A stretch of 64,000 bases of DNA from assembly GCA_023511455.1 (NCBI GenBank), contig JAIMBJ010000001.1:127146-191145 (forward strand), written 5' to 3'. Source of the DNA: Bacillota bacterium. GTDB taxonomy: Bacteria; Armatimonadota; HRBIN16. The stretch's first letter is position 1; every line of letters starts with the position of its first letter. The notes beneath the pieces are model-generated. The model worked only from the letters and a program-made list of their open reading frames with translations. It was not told the origin of the DNA and ran no database searches. Below, piece after piece: positions 1-8,351 of the stretch. Both the position numbers and the translations under genes were made by a program.

Positions 1-1132
1 ACAGGACGAACATCGCAAGGGCAAAGGCAGCGGGATACTTCCCCAGTGCGTTGCCAATGAGCGCGTACCCCGCCAATGCGTATACACTGGTGTCGGCGAA
101 GACCAGCAGCAGCTCCTCGGCTTGCGTGCTGGCACGCTGTATCAGACTGCGAAAGCAAGCGCACCCGAGAAACAGCAGGAAATTCAGCGTCACGAACCCG
201 AAAACAGACCAGCGGAATCGCTCGTGATAGCTACCCTCCGCCCAGCCCAGCAACAGCAGGATGGTGGCAAAGAAGCTCAGCCATACCAGCGTACGCCACT
301 GCCTGTACAGTGACACAGCGAGGATACCCGTGTTCAGCACCGTCACGTAGGTCAGGAGCGGGTAGGGGCTGACAGGCGCACCGCCTTCCGAGCGCAGGAG
401 CACCGGTGTCAGGAAACCGCCGATGGTAGCCAGCACGCTCAGGCTCATCGCATCGTAGCGCAGGGCAAGCATGACTCCGAGAAACACCGTCGCCGCCATC
501 AGCGCGAAGGATGCTTCAAACGAGAGGAGATGGTACCGTTGCGCCCCCGCCCAGATGCTGAGATAAAGCACTGCGATGCCCGCGCCTGAAATGCCCTCGC
601 TGAACCATCGCTCCACCCGCCGGCGTGAGTACTCGCCGAAAGCCAGCAGAATCGCGCCTGCAGCGAAGCCTGAAGCCAGCTTCGCCGTGTTTCCGAGAAA
701 CTGCCAGGTGTAAGCGAGGAAGAAAGCCAGCGCAAAGAAGGTGGCGATGGAGCCAAGCCATAATGCCCCCTTTCCTCCCACCACCTGCTCCCAGTAGGCG
801 CTGATTCCCGTATCTGCCTGCACTGCTGCGGGGGCAACGGGGGGTACGGGCTCGGCTGGCGGAGGTGGTTCAGAGGGTTCGGGAGTAACACGGGCAGCGG
901 TCTGCTCGGGAAGTGGAGGAACAATCGGAGGTGGGGGAATGACGGGCTGTGCGGCAATCACATCGCGCAGCTCAGGAGCCGTTTCAGCAGCGGCAGGCGG
1001 CTGCGGTTCGGCAGGTTTGGACGCGCCTGCTTGCTGTTCTATCCGCTCCACCCGCTGTGCCAGTTCCGCCATCTGGCGTTCCAGATGTTCCAGCCTCTTC
1101 AAAACACGCTCCGAATCCTCTGGCTCGATCAT
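1..1132 (-). CDS. DUF2339 family polytopic membrane protein (3' part beyond the window)
   Basis: Translating the complement from ATG at 1132 gives an open frame to the left edge, 377 residues. Residues about 5-35 form a charged coiled coil rich in E, R and Q. Residues about 40-105 are a proline/alanine/glutamate-rich linker. From residue about 122 there are successive hydrophobic segments, at least seven before the cut. This architecture (coiled coil, Pro-rich linker, many membrane spans) is that of DUF2339 proteins, a family of unknown function. GGAGG lies about 9 bases upstream of the ATG (bases 1142-1146), which supports this start. The leader contains a promoter-terminator arrangement (1213-1331) that could attenuate expression. 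The family call rests on architecture and my memory of the family. Confidence 0.8.
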   Translation of the reverse strand, partial: MIEPEDSERVLKRLEHLERQMAELAQRVERIEQQAGASKPAEPQPPAAAETAPELRDVIAAQPVIPPPPIVPPLPEQTAARVTPEPSEPPPPAEPVPPVAPAAVQADTGISAYWEQVVGGKGALWLGSIATFFALAFFLAYTWQFLGNTAKLASGFAAGAILLAFGEYSRRRVERWFSEGISGAGIAVLYLSIWAGAQRYHLLSFEASFALMAATVFLGVMLALRYDAMSLSVLATIGGFLTPVLLRSEGGAPVSPYPLLTYVTVLNTGILAVSLYRQWRTLVWLSFFATILLLLGWAEGSYHERFRWSVFGFVTLNFLLFLGCACFRSLIQRASTQAEELLLVFADTSVYALAGYALIGNALGKYPAAFALAMFVL

Positions 1133-1212
1133 GGCTCGCGCCTCCGGCGAAATGCATCCGCTGACAATGACTCAATCGGGGCCAGAAAAGTTGCTGATTT
1201 CGAGACCAGAGC

Positions 1213-1251
1213 AAAAAAACCCACAGGTCAGTGCTGCCTCCGACCTGTGGG
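1213..1251 (-). terminator. intrinsic terminator in the leader of the DUF2339 gene
   Basis: Read on the minus strand, CCCACAGGTC (1251-1242) pairs perfectly with GACCTGTGGG (1229-1220) around a 12-base loop and is followed at once by seven T (1219-1213). This is a textbook Rho-independent terminator for leftward transcription. No minus-strand gene lies to its right before the divergent URO-D gene. It must therefore end a short leader or small RNA about 80 nt long, upstream of the DUF2339 start at 1132. Confidence 0.85.
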
Positions 1252-1302
1252 AAGTTGGGTGTGCTGCCTATAGGATTGTCCAGTAATGCTTAATCTATCT
1301 AA

Positions 1303-1331
1303 ATTATACAGCGTTTTGCGGAAAAAGTCGA
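1303..1331 (-). promoter_or_regulatory. putative sigma70-type promoter, leftward
   Basis: On the minus strand TATAAT (1308-1303) is preceded by 17 bases and TCGACT (1331-1326), four of six matches to TTGACA. Transcription would start near 1296 and run into the terminator at 1251-1213. The -10 match is perfect; the -35 is moderate. Confidence 0.5.
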
Positions 1332-1471
1332 GAGGTTTTGCTGGCGCCAGGAAAATTTTCCTGAAAAATCGTCCCCTTATGCCGCGCCGTGTTTATTCGC
1401 GGCGGGCAGGTTTTTGCTTGCAGGGACGGGAACATAAGTTCACAGTCACGCAACATGGCGGAGGAACACCC

Positions 1472-2557
1472 ATGCAGACGTTAACGAGTGTAGAGCGTAT
1501 TCAAAACATCCTGAAGCGACAGCCAGTGGACCGCATCGGCGTCTTCGAGCATTTCTGGGGCGATACCTACAGGAGCTGGCTGGAGGGGGGCTATATCCGT
1601 GAAGGCGAAAACCTCGCCGACCACTTCGGCTACGATTTGGAGCTTTGCTGGCCGTTCACCATGGTGGCCGACCTCGACTTCGTGCCGGAGGTGGTGGAGG
1701 AGACCGAAGAGACCATCCTCGTGCGCGACGGCAACGGTGCGTTGCTGCGACGACACAAGCTGCACGATTCCACCCCAGAACATGTGGATTTTCTGGTGAA
1801 AGACCGCCGCGCGTGGGAGGAGTATATCAAACCCAAACTCACCCCCGACCGCCGACGCATCAACTTCGAAGCCTACCGCAACACCCGCCGCCACGCGCAG
1901 GAGAAACAGCGATTCTTCTGCTGGTCGGGCGTGAACGTGTTCGAACTGATGCACCCCGTGTGCGGACACCAGTACATGCTGATGGGCATGATCGACGACC
2001 CCGACTGGGTGAAGGATATGGTGAACACCTACGCCGACCTGACCATCCAGCTGATGGAGATTCTGTTTGCGGAGGAGGGGTTGCCCGACGGCATCTGGTT
2101 TTACGAGGATATGGGTTTCAAAGGGCGCCCCTTCATGTCCCCAACGATGTATAAGGAGATTGTGCAACCGGGGCATATCAAGACCATTCAGTTTGTCAAG
2201 AGCCTGGGGCTGCCGGTCATCATGCACTCGTGCGGGTATGTGGAGCCGCTGGTGCCGGGCATGATCGAGGCGGGAATCGACTGCCTTCAGGTGATTGAGG
2301 TTAAGGCGGGGATGGACCTGGTGCGTCTGTACCGAAACTTTGGCGACCGGTTATCCTTCATGGGCGGCATCGATGTGCGCGTGCTGTACACGAACGACAA
2401 ACGCCAGATCGACGCCGAGCTGGAAGCCAAAATCCCCATCGTCAAGCAGAACTACGGCTACGTGCTGCACAGCGACCACTCCATCCCCAACACCGTGCAC
2501 TACGAGACCTACCGGTACTTTGTGCAGCGGGGGCTGGAGCTGGGCACGTACGGATAG
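1472..2557 (+). CDS. uroporphyrinogen decarboxylase-superfamily protein (methyltransferase-like, not HemE)
   Basis: The 361-residue protein has the URO-D/methylcobalamin methyltransferase TIM-barrel pattern. It lacks the HemE N-terminal signature (RQAGRY-type). It has HSCGY at residues 252-256, resembling the zinc-binding His-x-Cys-Gly of MtaA/MtbA-like corrinoid methyltransferases, so haem synthesis is unlikely. The true substrate is unknown; such genes often lie next to sugar-degradation genes, as here (dehydrogenase and GH140-like glycosidase). The ATG at 1472 is chosen because GGAGG sits 7 bases upstream. The frame is open back to 1286, but that stretch is basic and atypical. It ends in TAG, which shows TAG acts as a normal stop in this genome. 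Confidence 0.8.
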   Translation: MQTLTSVERIQNILKRQPVDRIGVFEHFWGDTYRSWLEGGYIREGENLADHFGYDLELCWPFTMVADLDFVPEVVEETEETILVRDGNGALLRRHKLHDSTPEHVDFLVKDRRAWEEYIKPKLTPDRRRINFEAYRNTRRHAQEKQRFFCWSGVNVFELMHPVCGHQYMLMGMIDDPDWVKDMVNTYADLTIQLMEILFAEEGLPDGIWFYEDMGFKGRPFMSPTMYKEIVQPGHIKTIQFVKSLGLPVIMHSCGYVEPLVPGMIEAGIDCLQVIEVKAGMDLVRLYRNFGDRLSFMGGIDVRVLYTNDKRQIDAELEAKIPIVKQNYGYVLHSDHSIPNTVHYETYRYFVQRGLELGTYG

Positions 2558-2612
2558 AGGGAAGAAGGGTGCGGTTCATCGCTACCACAACATGGAGAAC
2601 CAACGGGTGGGT

Positions 2613-3464
2613 TCACCCCCGTGGGTCTGGTCGGCGGTTCATCCTCCTCCAGTAGGTGACGATACCCGGCTGCGTCCAATCAGGCTCGCCGAGGTGCTTG
2701 ACTGCCTTGAACACTTCATGCACGACGCCCGTTAGCGGGACGGCGGCTTCGTACTCATGGGCGAGTTCCAGAATATAGCCCAGGTCCTTATAGTGCAGCA
2801 CCAGCTGTCCACTTCCTGTGAAATCCTCGCCCAGCACGCTGTCGGGGATGGGCAACTCGAGAACGTCGCGGATGAGCTCCGGTGACAAACCGATGGAGCG
2901 GGCGAATTCCGCCGCTTCGCACCACACCGCCAGCTGGCACGCACCGATGAGCTGGTTCACCGCCTTCAGCCGCTGTCCTGCGCCCACCTCTCCCACGTGC
3001 GCCACTTTGTAAGCGATAGCCTCCAGTATCGGCATCGCGCGGGCAACGTGCTCCTGTTCACCGCCTACCATCACGATCAGCCCCGGCGCGCGCCATGTCA
3101 CGGGGGCATCTATCCACGCGGCGTTGCGTTCAGCACACCGTTGAGCCATCTCCTCGTCCAGGCGAGGATGCGTCGTACTGGTGTTCACCAGCAGGTGCTC
3201 GGGGCGCAACGCCGCGAAAACGCCGTTTTCTGCCTCCATCGCTGCCCGTACCTCGCGGTTGCCCGGTACCGCCAGCAGAATGACGTCGCAGACTTCCGCG
3301 ATGTGCCTGGAGCTGGCGGCAAGGGTAGCCCCCTGTTGCAGCGCCCACTGGAGGCGTTCGGCGTTCACGTCCAATGCGTGTACGCCATACCCTGCCTGCC
3401 GCAGACGTTGCAGGTAGTGTCTGCCCATCATGCCAAGCCCAATGACGCCGATGTTCTGCGCCAT
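2613..3464 (-). CDS. NAD(P)-dependent beta-hydroxyacid dehydrogenase family protein (3-hydroxyisobutyrate dehydrogenase-like)
   Basis: The 283-residue protein starts with a dinucleotide-binding fold: GLGMMG at residues 9-14. It then follows the 6-phosphogluconate/3-hydroxyisobutyrate dehydrogenase pattern, including TSTTHP and a C-terminal helical domain with GQRLKAVNQL, which carries the family's catalytic lysine and following asparagine. Such enzymes oxidise beta-hydroxy acids or reduce tartronate semialdehyde-like compounds with NAD(P)H. The exact substrate cannot be read from the sequence. It is convergent with the URO-D gene (55 bp gap) and lies 81 bp downstream of the glycosidase gene on the same strand, so the two may be co-transcribed. 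Confidence 0.85.
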   Translation of the reverse strand: MAQNIGVIGLGMMGRHYLQRLRQAGYGVHALDVNAERLQWALQQGATLAASSRHIAEVCDVILLAVPGNREVRAAMEAENGVFAALRPEHLLVNTSTTHPRLDEEMAQRCAERNAAWIDAPVTWRAPGLIVMVGGEQEHVARAMPILEAIAYKVAHVGEVGAGQRLKAVNQLIGACQLAVWCEAAEFARSIGLSPELIRDVLELPIPDSVLGEDFTGSGQLVLHYKDLGYILELAHEYEAAVPLTGVVHEVFKAVKHLGEPDWTQPGIVTYWRRMNRRPDPRG

Positions 3465-3545
3465 AGCGTGTGCCCCTTTCGTTTCAGCGCGTCTTTATCA
3501 GCAGCGCGGCGTGTCCCTCCAGAGGTGCTTTCATAGACGCCTCCT

Positions 3546-4886
3546 TTAACTGCCTGGTTTTCGGTATCGCTTGCCCACTTCATCCAGCACCAGCACCCAG
3601 TCTTCCTCTCGAGATTCTCCGACGGGGGGAGTGAACTCCTGCTCGCCGCGGCGCACAAACTCGCCAATCGGCTGCGCCTGTCCGTTGCGCGGGTTGAACC
3701 ACCAGGCGCGGATGTTTTTTCCACTCAACGCATCCAGATGGACCCTCACCGTTTTGGCCACCGGCAGATAGATGAAGGCGTAGCTACCGTCTGCCCCGCG
3801 CGCTGCCCGCACATGCTCTAACCCTGTGCCAGGGTCGCCTGCAATCAGCGACTGGTCTGGGATGCGCAGCAGCATCGGTCGCGAGAGCATCAACTGCTTC
3901 GCATGGCGCATCTGCGAAGCGCCGGGCAGGTGCAGGGCTTCTTTCCAGGCGGTACGGGCGTGGGAGATGGGTTTCCTCTTTCCGGGCTCATACATCTGCC
4001 AGATGTCATGGCAGCCGTAAGTATGTCCATGCGCCCCTGCCAGCAACGCCCAGTAGGCGGCGCGGCGCACATCGTGGTCGTTGAACCAGCCGTTTTTTGG
4101 GTCCCAGTTGATGGGATGGTCCTCGTAATTCGGTTCCCCGTCCATGCAGGGTTTGACGGGCTGCAGGCGGTAGTCCTTCTGTATCATCTCGTAATTGGGT
4201 ATCGGTCTGGCATGATGCCCCGACTGAAGCATATTGAAGTCCAGCCACTCTTCCCGATGCAGCCACTGCGAGCTGTGGTTTCCGCCATTCGGGTGGTAAG
4301 TGATGAGATGTGTTCCGCCGTCCCCGTGGCGCAGACCTTCCGCCATCGCCCGCCAGATGGCGAGGTGCGTCTCGGTATCGACAGGACGGTCGCCGCCCAG
4401 TATCCAGATGATGGGCTTATCCCGATAACGCTTTCCCAGAAACTCACCGTAAACGCGGGCATTTTCCGGGGTGAATATCTCAGGACCGACGCCCCACTTT
4501 TTGTTCACCTTGTCGCCCCAGGTAGGCAACATAGCGATGTATAGTCCCAGCTCCTGCGCGAGGTTCACCCCGAAGTCCACGTGGCGGAAGTATTCCTCGT
4601 TGGGCTGGGTGGGGTCATTGCGGTGAAGGGGGGTATGTGCATAGGCGTTCGGTGTGCCCAGCCCGTCGAGTTCGGCTAAAGCAACCGCCTGTATCACCGT
4701 GAAGCCTTTCGCGGCGCGGTCTTTCAGATACAGCTCCGTTTCCTCGCGCGTCAGTCGGTGGAACAGCTCCCACGCGGTATCTGCCAGATAGAAGAACGGC
4801 TTGCCCGTTTCGGTGACCAGGTAGCGTCCATGACACGGATGGTTCTCCTGACGAAAGACGTGCAGACGTGGCAGCTTTTTAGGCAT
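3546..4886 (-). CDS. DUF4038 / GH140-like glycosidase with C-terminal collagen-binding-like domain
   Basis: The 446-residue protein opens with the DUF4038 pattern GRYLVTETGKPFFYLADTAW (about residues 20-39). It continues through a TIM barrel with WILGGDRP and a C-terminal segment typical of the 'putative collagen-binding domain of a collagenase' (about residues 350-440). This arrangement matches GH140 apiosidase-like proteins that act on plant pectin side chains; activity is inferred from family resemblance only. No signal peptide is evident, so it may be cytoplasmic, acting on imported oligosaccharides. The dehydrogenase gene follows on the same strand. Confidence 0.75.
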   Translation of the reverse strand: MPKKLPRLHVFRQENHPCHGRYLVTETGKPFFYLADTAWELFHRLTREETELYLKDRAAKGFTVIQAVALAELDGLGTPNAYAHTPLHRNDPTQPNEEYFRHVDFGVNLAQELGLYIAMLPTWGDKVNKKWGVGPEIFTPENARVYGEFLGKRYRDKPIIWILGGDRPVDTETHLAIWRAMAEGLRHGDGGTHLITYHPNGGNHSSQWLHREEWLDFNMLQSGHHARPIPNYEMIQKDYRLQPVKPCMDGEPNYEDHPINWDPKNGWFNDHDVRRAAYWALLAGAHGHTYGCHDIWQMYEPGKRKPISHARTAWKEALHLPGASQMRHAKQLMLSRPMLLRIPDQSLIAGDPGTGLEHVRAARGADGSYAFIYLPVAKTVRVHLDALSGKNIRAWWFNPRNGQAQPIGEFVRRGEQEFTPPVGESREEDWVLVLDEVGKRYRKPGS

Positions 4887-4930
4887 CTGGTTCCTCCGTT
4901 CAACAACCCTTGTTTTACCTGACCCTCCAG

Positions 4931-4992
4931 CCCCCTTCCCTGAGAGGGAAGGGGGAGCCGCATCCCTCTCCTGTCAGGGGACAGGGGTGAGG
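4931..4992. repeat. intergenic GC-rich hairpin repeat, copy 1
   Basis: CCCCCTTCCCT (4931-4941) pairs perfectly with its complement (4945-4955) across a 3-base loop. It is followed by CCCTCTCC, a CCTGTC/GACAGG hairpin (4970-4985) and GGGGTGAGGTC. Related copies lie at 32040-32085, 33628-33702 and 39127-39184. All are between genes. Confidence 0.7.
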
Positions 4993-5077
4993 TCAAATGG
5001 TCTCAGACGTCGCCCGAAAAAGACCCCTGAGAACATCGATAGAACGAATGGAACGGAGATTCCTTCACGTGGAAGGC

Positions 5078-5956
5078 TCAGTAAACGTATGCCCCAGCGG
5101 AAGCCACATAGGCGCGATAGGTCGGAACCATCACCGCAACAAGCACCGCTGCCGTGACGACGACGCACAACGCAGCAACTACCCAGACCGACCTGCGCCT
5201 GAGTGGAGGAGCCAGCGCAAGGAAAGGGCTGAGTGAAGCCACTGCCATCGCGACGATGCGCCAGATGGGGACTGGTACGAAGGCAATAGCTTCCACCCAG
5301 ATGAGTCCCAGCATTCCCGCAAGGAACGCAACCCCGCCTGCTCCCGCGATACCCTTCAGCCGCCAGAGGGTGAGGGGCACCATGACACCGGCTACCGCCG
5401 CCACCGCACCGCTCATCTGCGAAAGGGACGAGCTGTTGGACCACAGCAGGATGAACCCACCGCCACCGGCGACCATCGAAAGGATGAGCGGCGAGAGGAA
5501 GCCCGGTTGCTCATCCGCAAAGCGTGCCTGAACACTCCACCATAGCCACCAGCCAGCTGCCAGAGAGGCTATCCAGAGCAGGGCGGACACCCCCTGCCAC
5601 ACGTTACCCACCAGCGGGCGCAGCACCAGCCACGAGACAACCGCCACCAAAACCAGCCGCCCAAGATGACGCACCAAAGGCTTCTGGTTCAAAAAGTGTT
5701 CCACGCCTCCCCAGATGGCAAGCACGACACCCGTAACAAAAAGCCAGTCGTTGGAGTCAACGGGCGGAAAACTGCGCGGCAGCCCGATGATGCGCCAGTG
5801 GGCGAAAAGATAGCCCACTGCAAGGGCGAGAGGAGTGCCCCCGTGAGAAGGCACTCCCTCCCTGCGCCACGCACGCCAGAAAAAGAACAGGAGAGTCGCC
5901 GCGATTGCCGCAGGCAGTAGTGCTCCCCAGAAAATCTGTTGCATGAGAAAAGACAT
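5078..5956 (-). CDS. hypothetical polytopic membrane protein, third gene of the arsR-yceI operon
   Basis: I do not recognise this 292-residue protein. It has about eight or nine hydrophobic segments, beginning with an N-terminal span (LLPAAIAATLLFFFW), short loops and few charges; it ends in YRAYVASAGAYVY. No catalytic motif is visible. The start at 5956 is supported by GGGAG about 5 bases upstream. It lies 12 bp downstream of yceI and 620 bp downstream of arsR on the same strand, so it is very probably co-transcribed. A link to a redox or isoprenoid-binding process is only suggested by the YceI neighbour. Confidence 0.65.
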   Translation of the reverse strand: MSFLMQQIFWGALLPAAIAATLLFFFWRAWRREGVPSHGGTPLALAVGYLFAHWRIIGLPRSFPPVDSNDWLFVTGVVLAIWGGVEHFLNQKPLVRHLGRLVLVAVVSWLVLRPLVGNVWQGVSALLWIASLAAGWWLWWSVQARFADEQPGFLSPLILSMVAGGGGFILLWSNSSSLSQMSGAVAAVAGVMVPLTLWRLKGIAGAGGVAFLAGMLGLIWVEAIAFVPVPIWRIVAMAVASLSPFLALAPPLRRRSVWVVAALCVVVTAAVLVAVMVPTYRAYVASAGAYVY

Positions 5957-5968
5957 CCGTTGCTCCCG

Positions 5969-6544
5969 CTATCGCATTGCCTCGATGCTGAGGGTTACCC
6001 GCACATCATCTCCCAGACCGGGCAATCCGTACCGGATACCGAACTCACTGCGCCGGATGGTGAACGTCGTCTCGAAGCCAATGATGTCTCTACCCTGTGC
6101 GTTCTTCCCCTTGCCGGTCAGGGTCACGTTCGCCGTGATGGGTCGGGTGACTCCGCGCATGGTCAGGTCGCCCCGCACCTGCACGGTGTTCGCGTTCACA
6201 CGACGAATTTCGGTACTCCTGAAGGTTATCGTTGGGAACTGTCGGGTGTTGAAAAAGTCCGGGCTGCGCAGGTGATTGTCGCGCTGTTGGTTGTTGGTGT
6301 TGACGCTGTCAGCGTCTACCTCGATGTTGATGGAGCTGCGGGCAGGGTTCGCCTCGTCCACCACCACTGTGCCCTTCATGCTGGTAAACATCCCGTAGAC
6401 GTAAGCGGTGTTCATGTGCTTCACGCGGAACACCAGCGAGCTGTGCACCGGGTCGATCTGGTAGGTTTGCGCTGCTACCGGCACACCGGCGGAGATACTC
6501 CACAGGAGCATCGTCACGGCAAAAGCTTGCAACATGGTCTTCAT
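5969..6544 (-). CDS. YceI family periplasmic protein
   Basis: The 191-residue protein begins with a signal peptide (basic start, hydrophobic core at residues about 6-22, cleavage near VAAQ). The YceI lipocalin-like pattern follows: YQIDPVHSSLVFRVKH, then the paired strands with GDLTMRGVTRPI. YceI proteins form a beta barrel that binds polyisoprenoid chains in the periplasm or secreted space. Physiological roles vary and are often stress-related. The start is supported by GGAGGAGGA about 7 bases upstream. The gene follows arsR by 32 bp, so the ArsR regulator probably controls it. Confidence 0.92.
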   Translation of the reverse strand: MKTMLQAFAVTMLLWSISAGVPVAAQTYQIDPVHSSLVFRVKHMNTAYVYGMFTSMKGTVVVDEANPARSSINIEVDADSVNTNNQQRDNHLRSPDFFNTRQFPTITFRSTEIRRVNANTVQVRGDLTMRGVTRPITANVTLTGKGKNAQGRDIIGFETTFTIRRSEFGIRYGLPGLGDDVRVTLSIEAMR

Positions 6545-6576
6545 GCGTCATCCTCCTCCTCGATGTATTTCACGCG

Positions 6577-6876
6577 CTAGGGCGTTGTTACCGGTTCCTT
6601 GTTGCCGCCAAGCGATTCCATCAGGTTCTGCCCGAACTGCTCCACCGTTTCTCGGCGCAGGCGAAAGTAATGGTGCTGTCTGTGCTTGCGCATCTGCACC
6701 AGCCCTGCGTCCACCAGCTGGCTCAGGTGATGTGAGACGGTTGCCTGGGCGATGGGGAACAGCTCCGCCAGCTGCCCACAGGAAATCTCTTCCCGCTGCG
6801 CGATGGCTTTCAGAAGGGCATAGCGCGTCGGGTCTGCGATGGCTTTGGCGATTTTCAGCAGGCTCGCGTCGTCCAT
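6577..6876 (-). CDS. ArsR/SmtB family winged-helix repressor
   Basis: The 99-residue protein has the ArsR fold: IADPTRYALLKAIAQ (about residues 13-27), then helix-turn-helix with AQATVSHHLSQLVDAGLV and the wing MRKHRQHHYFRL. The alpha3 metal motif ELCVCDL is absent; only one cysteine (Cys33) is visible, so metal sensing through the classical site is unlikely. Redox, organic-ligand or simple autoregulation is possible. It heads the operon arsR-yceI-membrane protein. A CAAACGTTTG palindrome and flanking bases at 6891-6922, 15 bases upstream of its ATG, recur upstream of the flavodoxin gene and are the likely operator. Confidence 0.9.
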   Translation of the reverse strand: MDDASLLKIAKAIADPTRYALLKAIAQREEISCGQLAELFPIAQATVSHHLSQLVDAGLVQMRKHRQHHYFRLRRETVEQFGQNLMESLGGNKEPVTTP

Positions 6877-6890
6877 ACCGTCTCACATAC

Positions 6891-6922
6891 ATTCTCAAAC
6901 GTTTGTCTATGCTTCTATACGT
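6891..6922 (-). promoter_or_regulatory. putative ArsR operator upstream of arsR (copy A)
   Basis: The plus strand reads ATTCT, then CAAACGTTTG (6896-6905), GTTTGTCTAT (6901-6910) and CTATACGT (6915-6922). About 26 of 32 positions match the element at 8906-8938 upstream of the flavodoxin gene, in the same orientation and at the same distance from the start codon (14-15 bases). No convincing -35 is visible around it. Confidence 0.55.
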
Positions 6923-7049
6923 CGATGTAGCAATGAAAAGTTCCCCATGAGGAACGCCGCTTTTAGAGAATTCGTAATATGTAGTGTGTTTAAGTATATG
7001 CAATATGTCCGAGTGCGCCCGTTCTCCCGAATCCAGAAGGAGGTTTGAG

Positions 7050-8351
7050 ATGACCGAGAAGCAGGTGCATGTGGTGGTTCTGGGAGCGGGGTTCGGTGGA
7101 CTGAGCGCAGTACGACAGCTTGCCCGCAACCGCAACGTGCGGGTAACGTTGATAGATAGAAACAACCACCACCTTTTCCAACCACTGTTGTATCAGGTGG
7201 CAATCGCCGGTCTGGAAGCACCTCAGATTGCGTGGCCTGTTCGCGCCATGCTACGCCGCTATCCCAACGTGCGCTTCCTGATGGGAACGGTGCAGTCGGT
7301 GGACACTCTTGACAGGCGTGTTTGGGTGGATGGTAAGCCTGTCTCGTACGACTATCTGGTGGTGGCGATGGGCAGCACTTCGCACGACTACGGCATTCCG
7401 GGCGTTGGCCAGTATGCGCTTCCGCTCAAGTCTCTGGGGGATGCCATGCAGATTCGCGATAGAGTACTGTGCGCTGTAGAGGAGGCTGTGCGTACGGCAG
7501 ACCCTCTACGCCGACAGGCATTGCTCACCTTCGCCGTCGTGGGCGGCGGCCCGACAGGTGTGGAGCTGGCAGGTGCGCTGGCGGAGCTGAAGAAGCATGT
7601 GCTGGCACGCGACTATCCAGAGGTTGGCCTGCATGAGGTACGGGTTATGCTGATAGAAGCCAGTGACCGTCTGCTGTCGTACCTGTCGTCTTCCGCTTCG
7701 GATTACACGATGCAAGCCCTGCAGCAGATGGGGGTGCAGGTGTTGACCAGCAGCCCCGTACAGGAGGTGACTCCCTTCGGGATACATATCGGCGGCAGCG
7801 GCTTCCTGCCCACTTACACCGTCATCTGGACTGCAGGAGTGAGGGGCGTGGCGTTACCCGGCCTCCCGGCTGGGCAGAATGGACGCATTCCCACCACGCC
7901 GGAGCTGCGCGTTCCTGAGGCTCCCGAAGTGTATGTGGTGGGCGACCTGAACGGGCTGGTGGTAGATGGGAAGCTATTGCCGCAAGTGGCACCCAACGCG
8001 AAGCAGCAGGGCATCTGGGCAGCGCGAAACATCTTGCGACGGATACACCACGAGCCGGAGCTGCCGTTCCGCTACCGCGACAAAGGTCATCTGGTGACCA
8101 TCGGACGACATTGCGCCGTCGGCGAGGTGAAGGGGCTTCGGTTCACCGGACGAGTGGCGTGGCTCGCGTGGTTAGCGGTGCACATCTACTACCTGACCGG
8201 GCTACGCAACCGCTTCATGGTGCTGGCAAACTGGATATACAGCTACTTCACCTACGATTTCGCGGTGCGGGTAATCCATGACAAGCACAGATTCCCGCAC
8301 CCGGATGAGGTGGAGAGGGACACGGCGCCCGACCTGGCCGCCCGCGTTTAG
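7050..8351 (+). CDS. ndh: type II NADH:quinone oxidoreductase (NDH-2)
   Basis: The 433-residue flavoprotein has an N-terminal FAD-binding motif (LGAGFGGLSA, residues about 9-18), then NNHHLFQPLLYQVA, a signature of NDH-2 and related enzymes. A second Rossmann motif VVGGGPTGVELAG (about residues 162-174) binds NAD(P)H, and VVGDLNG is the FAD-pyrophosphate segment. A hydrophobic C-terminal region with VAWLAWLAVHIYYLTG suggests membrane attachment. The enzyme passes electrons from NADH to quinone without pumping protons and could supply the Alternative Complex III encoded at 45-53 kb. ATG at 7050 is chosen because AAGGAGG (7038-7044) precedes it. Its TAG stop overlaps the flavodoxin stop on the other strand. 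Confidence 0.9.
   Translation: MTEKQVHVVVLGAGFGGLSAVRQLARNRNVRVTLIDRNNHHLFQPLLYQVAIAGLEAPQIAWPVRAMLRRYPNVRFLMGTVQSVDTLDRRVWVDGKPVSYDYLVVAMGSTSHDYGIPGVGQYALPLKSLGDAMQIRDRVLCAVEEAVRTADPLRRQALLTFAVVGGGPTGVELAGALAELKKHVLARDYPEVGLHEVRVMLIEASDRLLSYLSSSASDYTMQALQQMGVQVLTSSPVQEVTPFGIHIGGSGFLPTYTVIWTAGVRGVALPGLPAGQNGRIPTTPELRVPEAPEVYVVGDLNGLVVDGKLLPQVAPNAKQQGIWAARNILRRIHHEPELPFRYRDKGHLVTIGRHCAVGEVKGLRFTGRVAWLAWLAVHIYYLTGLRNRFMVLANWIYSYFTYDFAVRVIHDKHRFPHPDEVERDTAPDLAARV

Larger units (their letters stand above)
1133..1471. other. intergenic region between divergent genes with a minus-strand leader
   Basis: This 339 bp gap separates the divergent DUF2339 and URO-D genes. It holds a minus-strand promoter-like pair, a perfect hairpin terminator (both listed separately) and the ribosome-binding site of the URO-D gene (GGAGG ending at 1464). 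On the plus strand TTGTCC at 1276-1281 and TAAATT at 1300-1305, spaced 18, could serve as a promoter for the URO-D gene, but the match is weak. I see no protein gene in it: the plus-strand frame open from 1286 is ordinary upstream sequence with no ribosome-binding site. Confidence 0.5.

Noticed and set aside
499-957. Proline-rich minus-strand open frame
   Set aside because: It is an alternative frame of the proline-rich linker and spans of the DUF2339 protein, whose own frame has a ribosome-binding site and membrane pattern.
1286-1471. Start of the URO-D protein at 1286, adding 62 residues
   Set aside because: The added region is basic and low in coding character, contains the terminator-side leader of the opposite gene, and lacks a ribosome-binding site; GGAGG precedes ATG 1472.
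1472-2557. Call of HemE (uroporphyrinogen decarboxylase proper)
   Set aside because: The HemE N-terminal arginine motif is absent, and the HSCG motif is that of corrinoid methyltransferase-like members.
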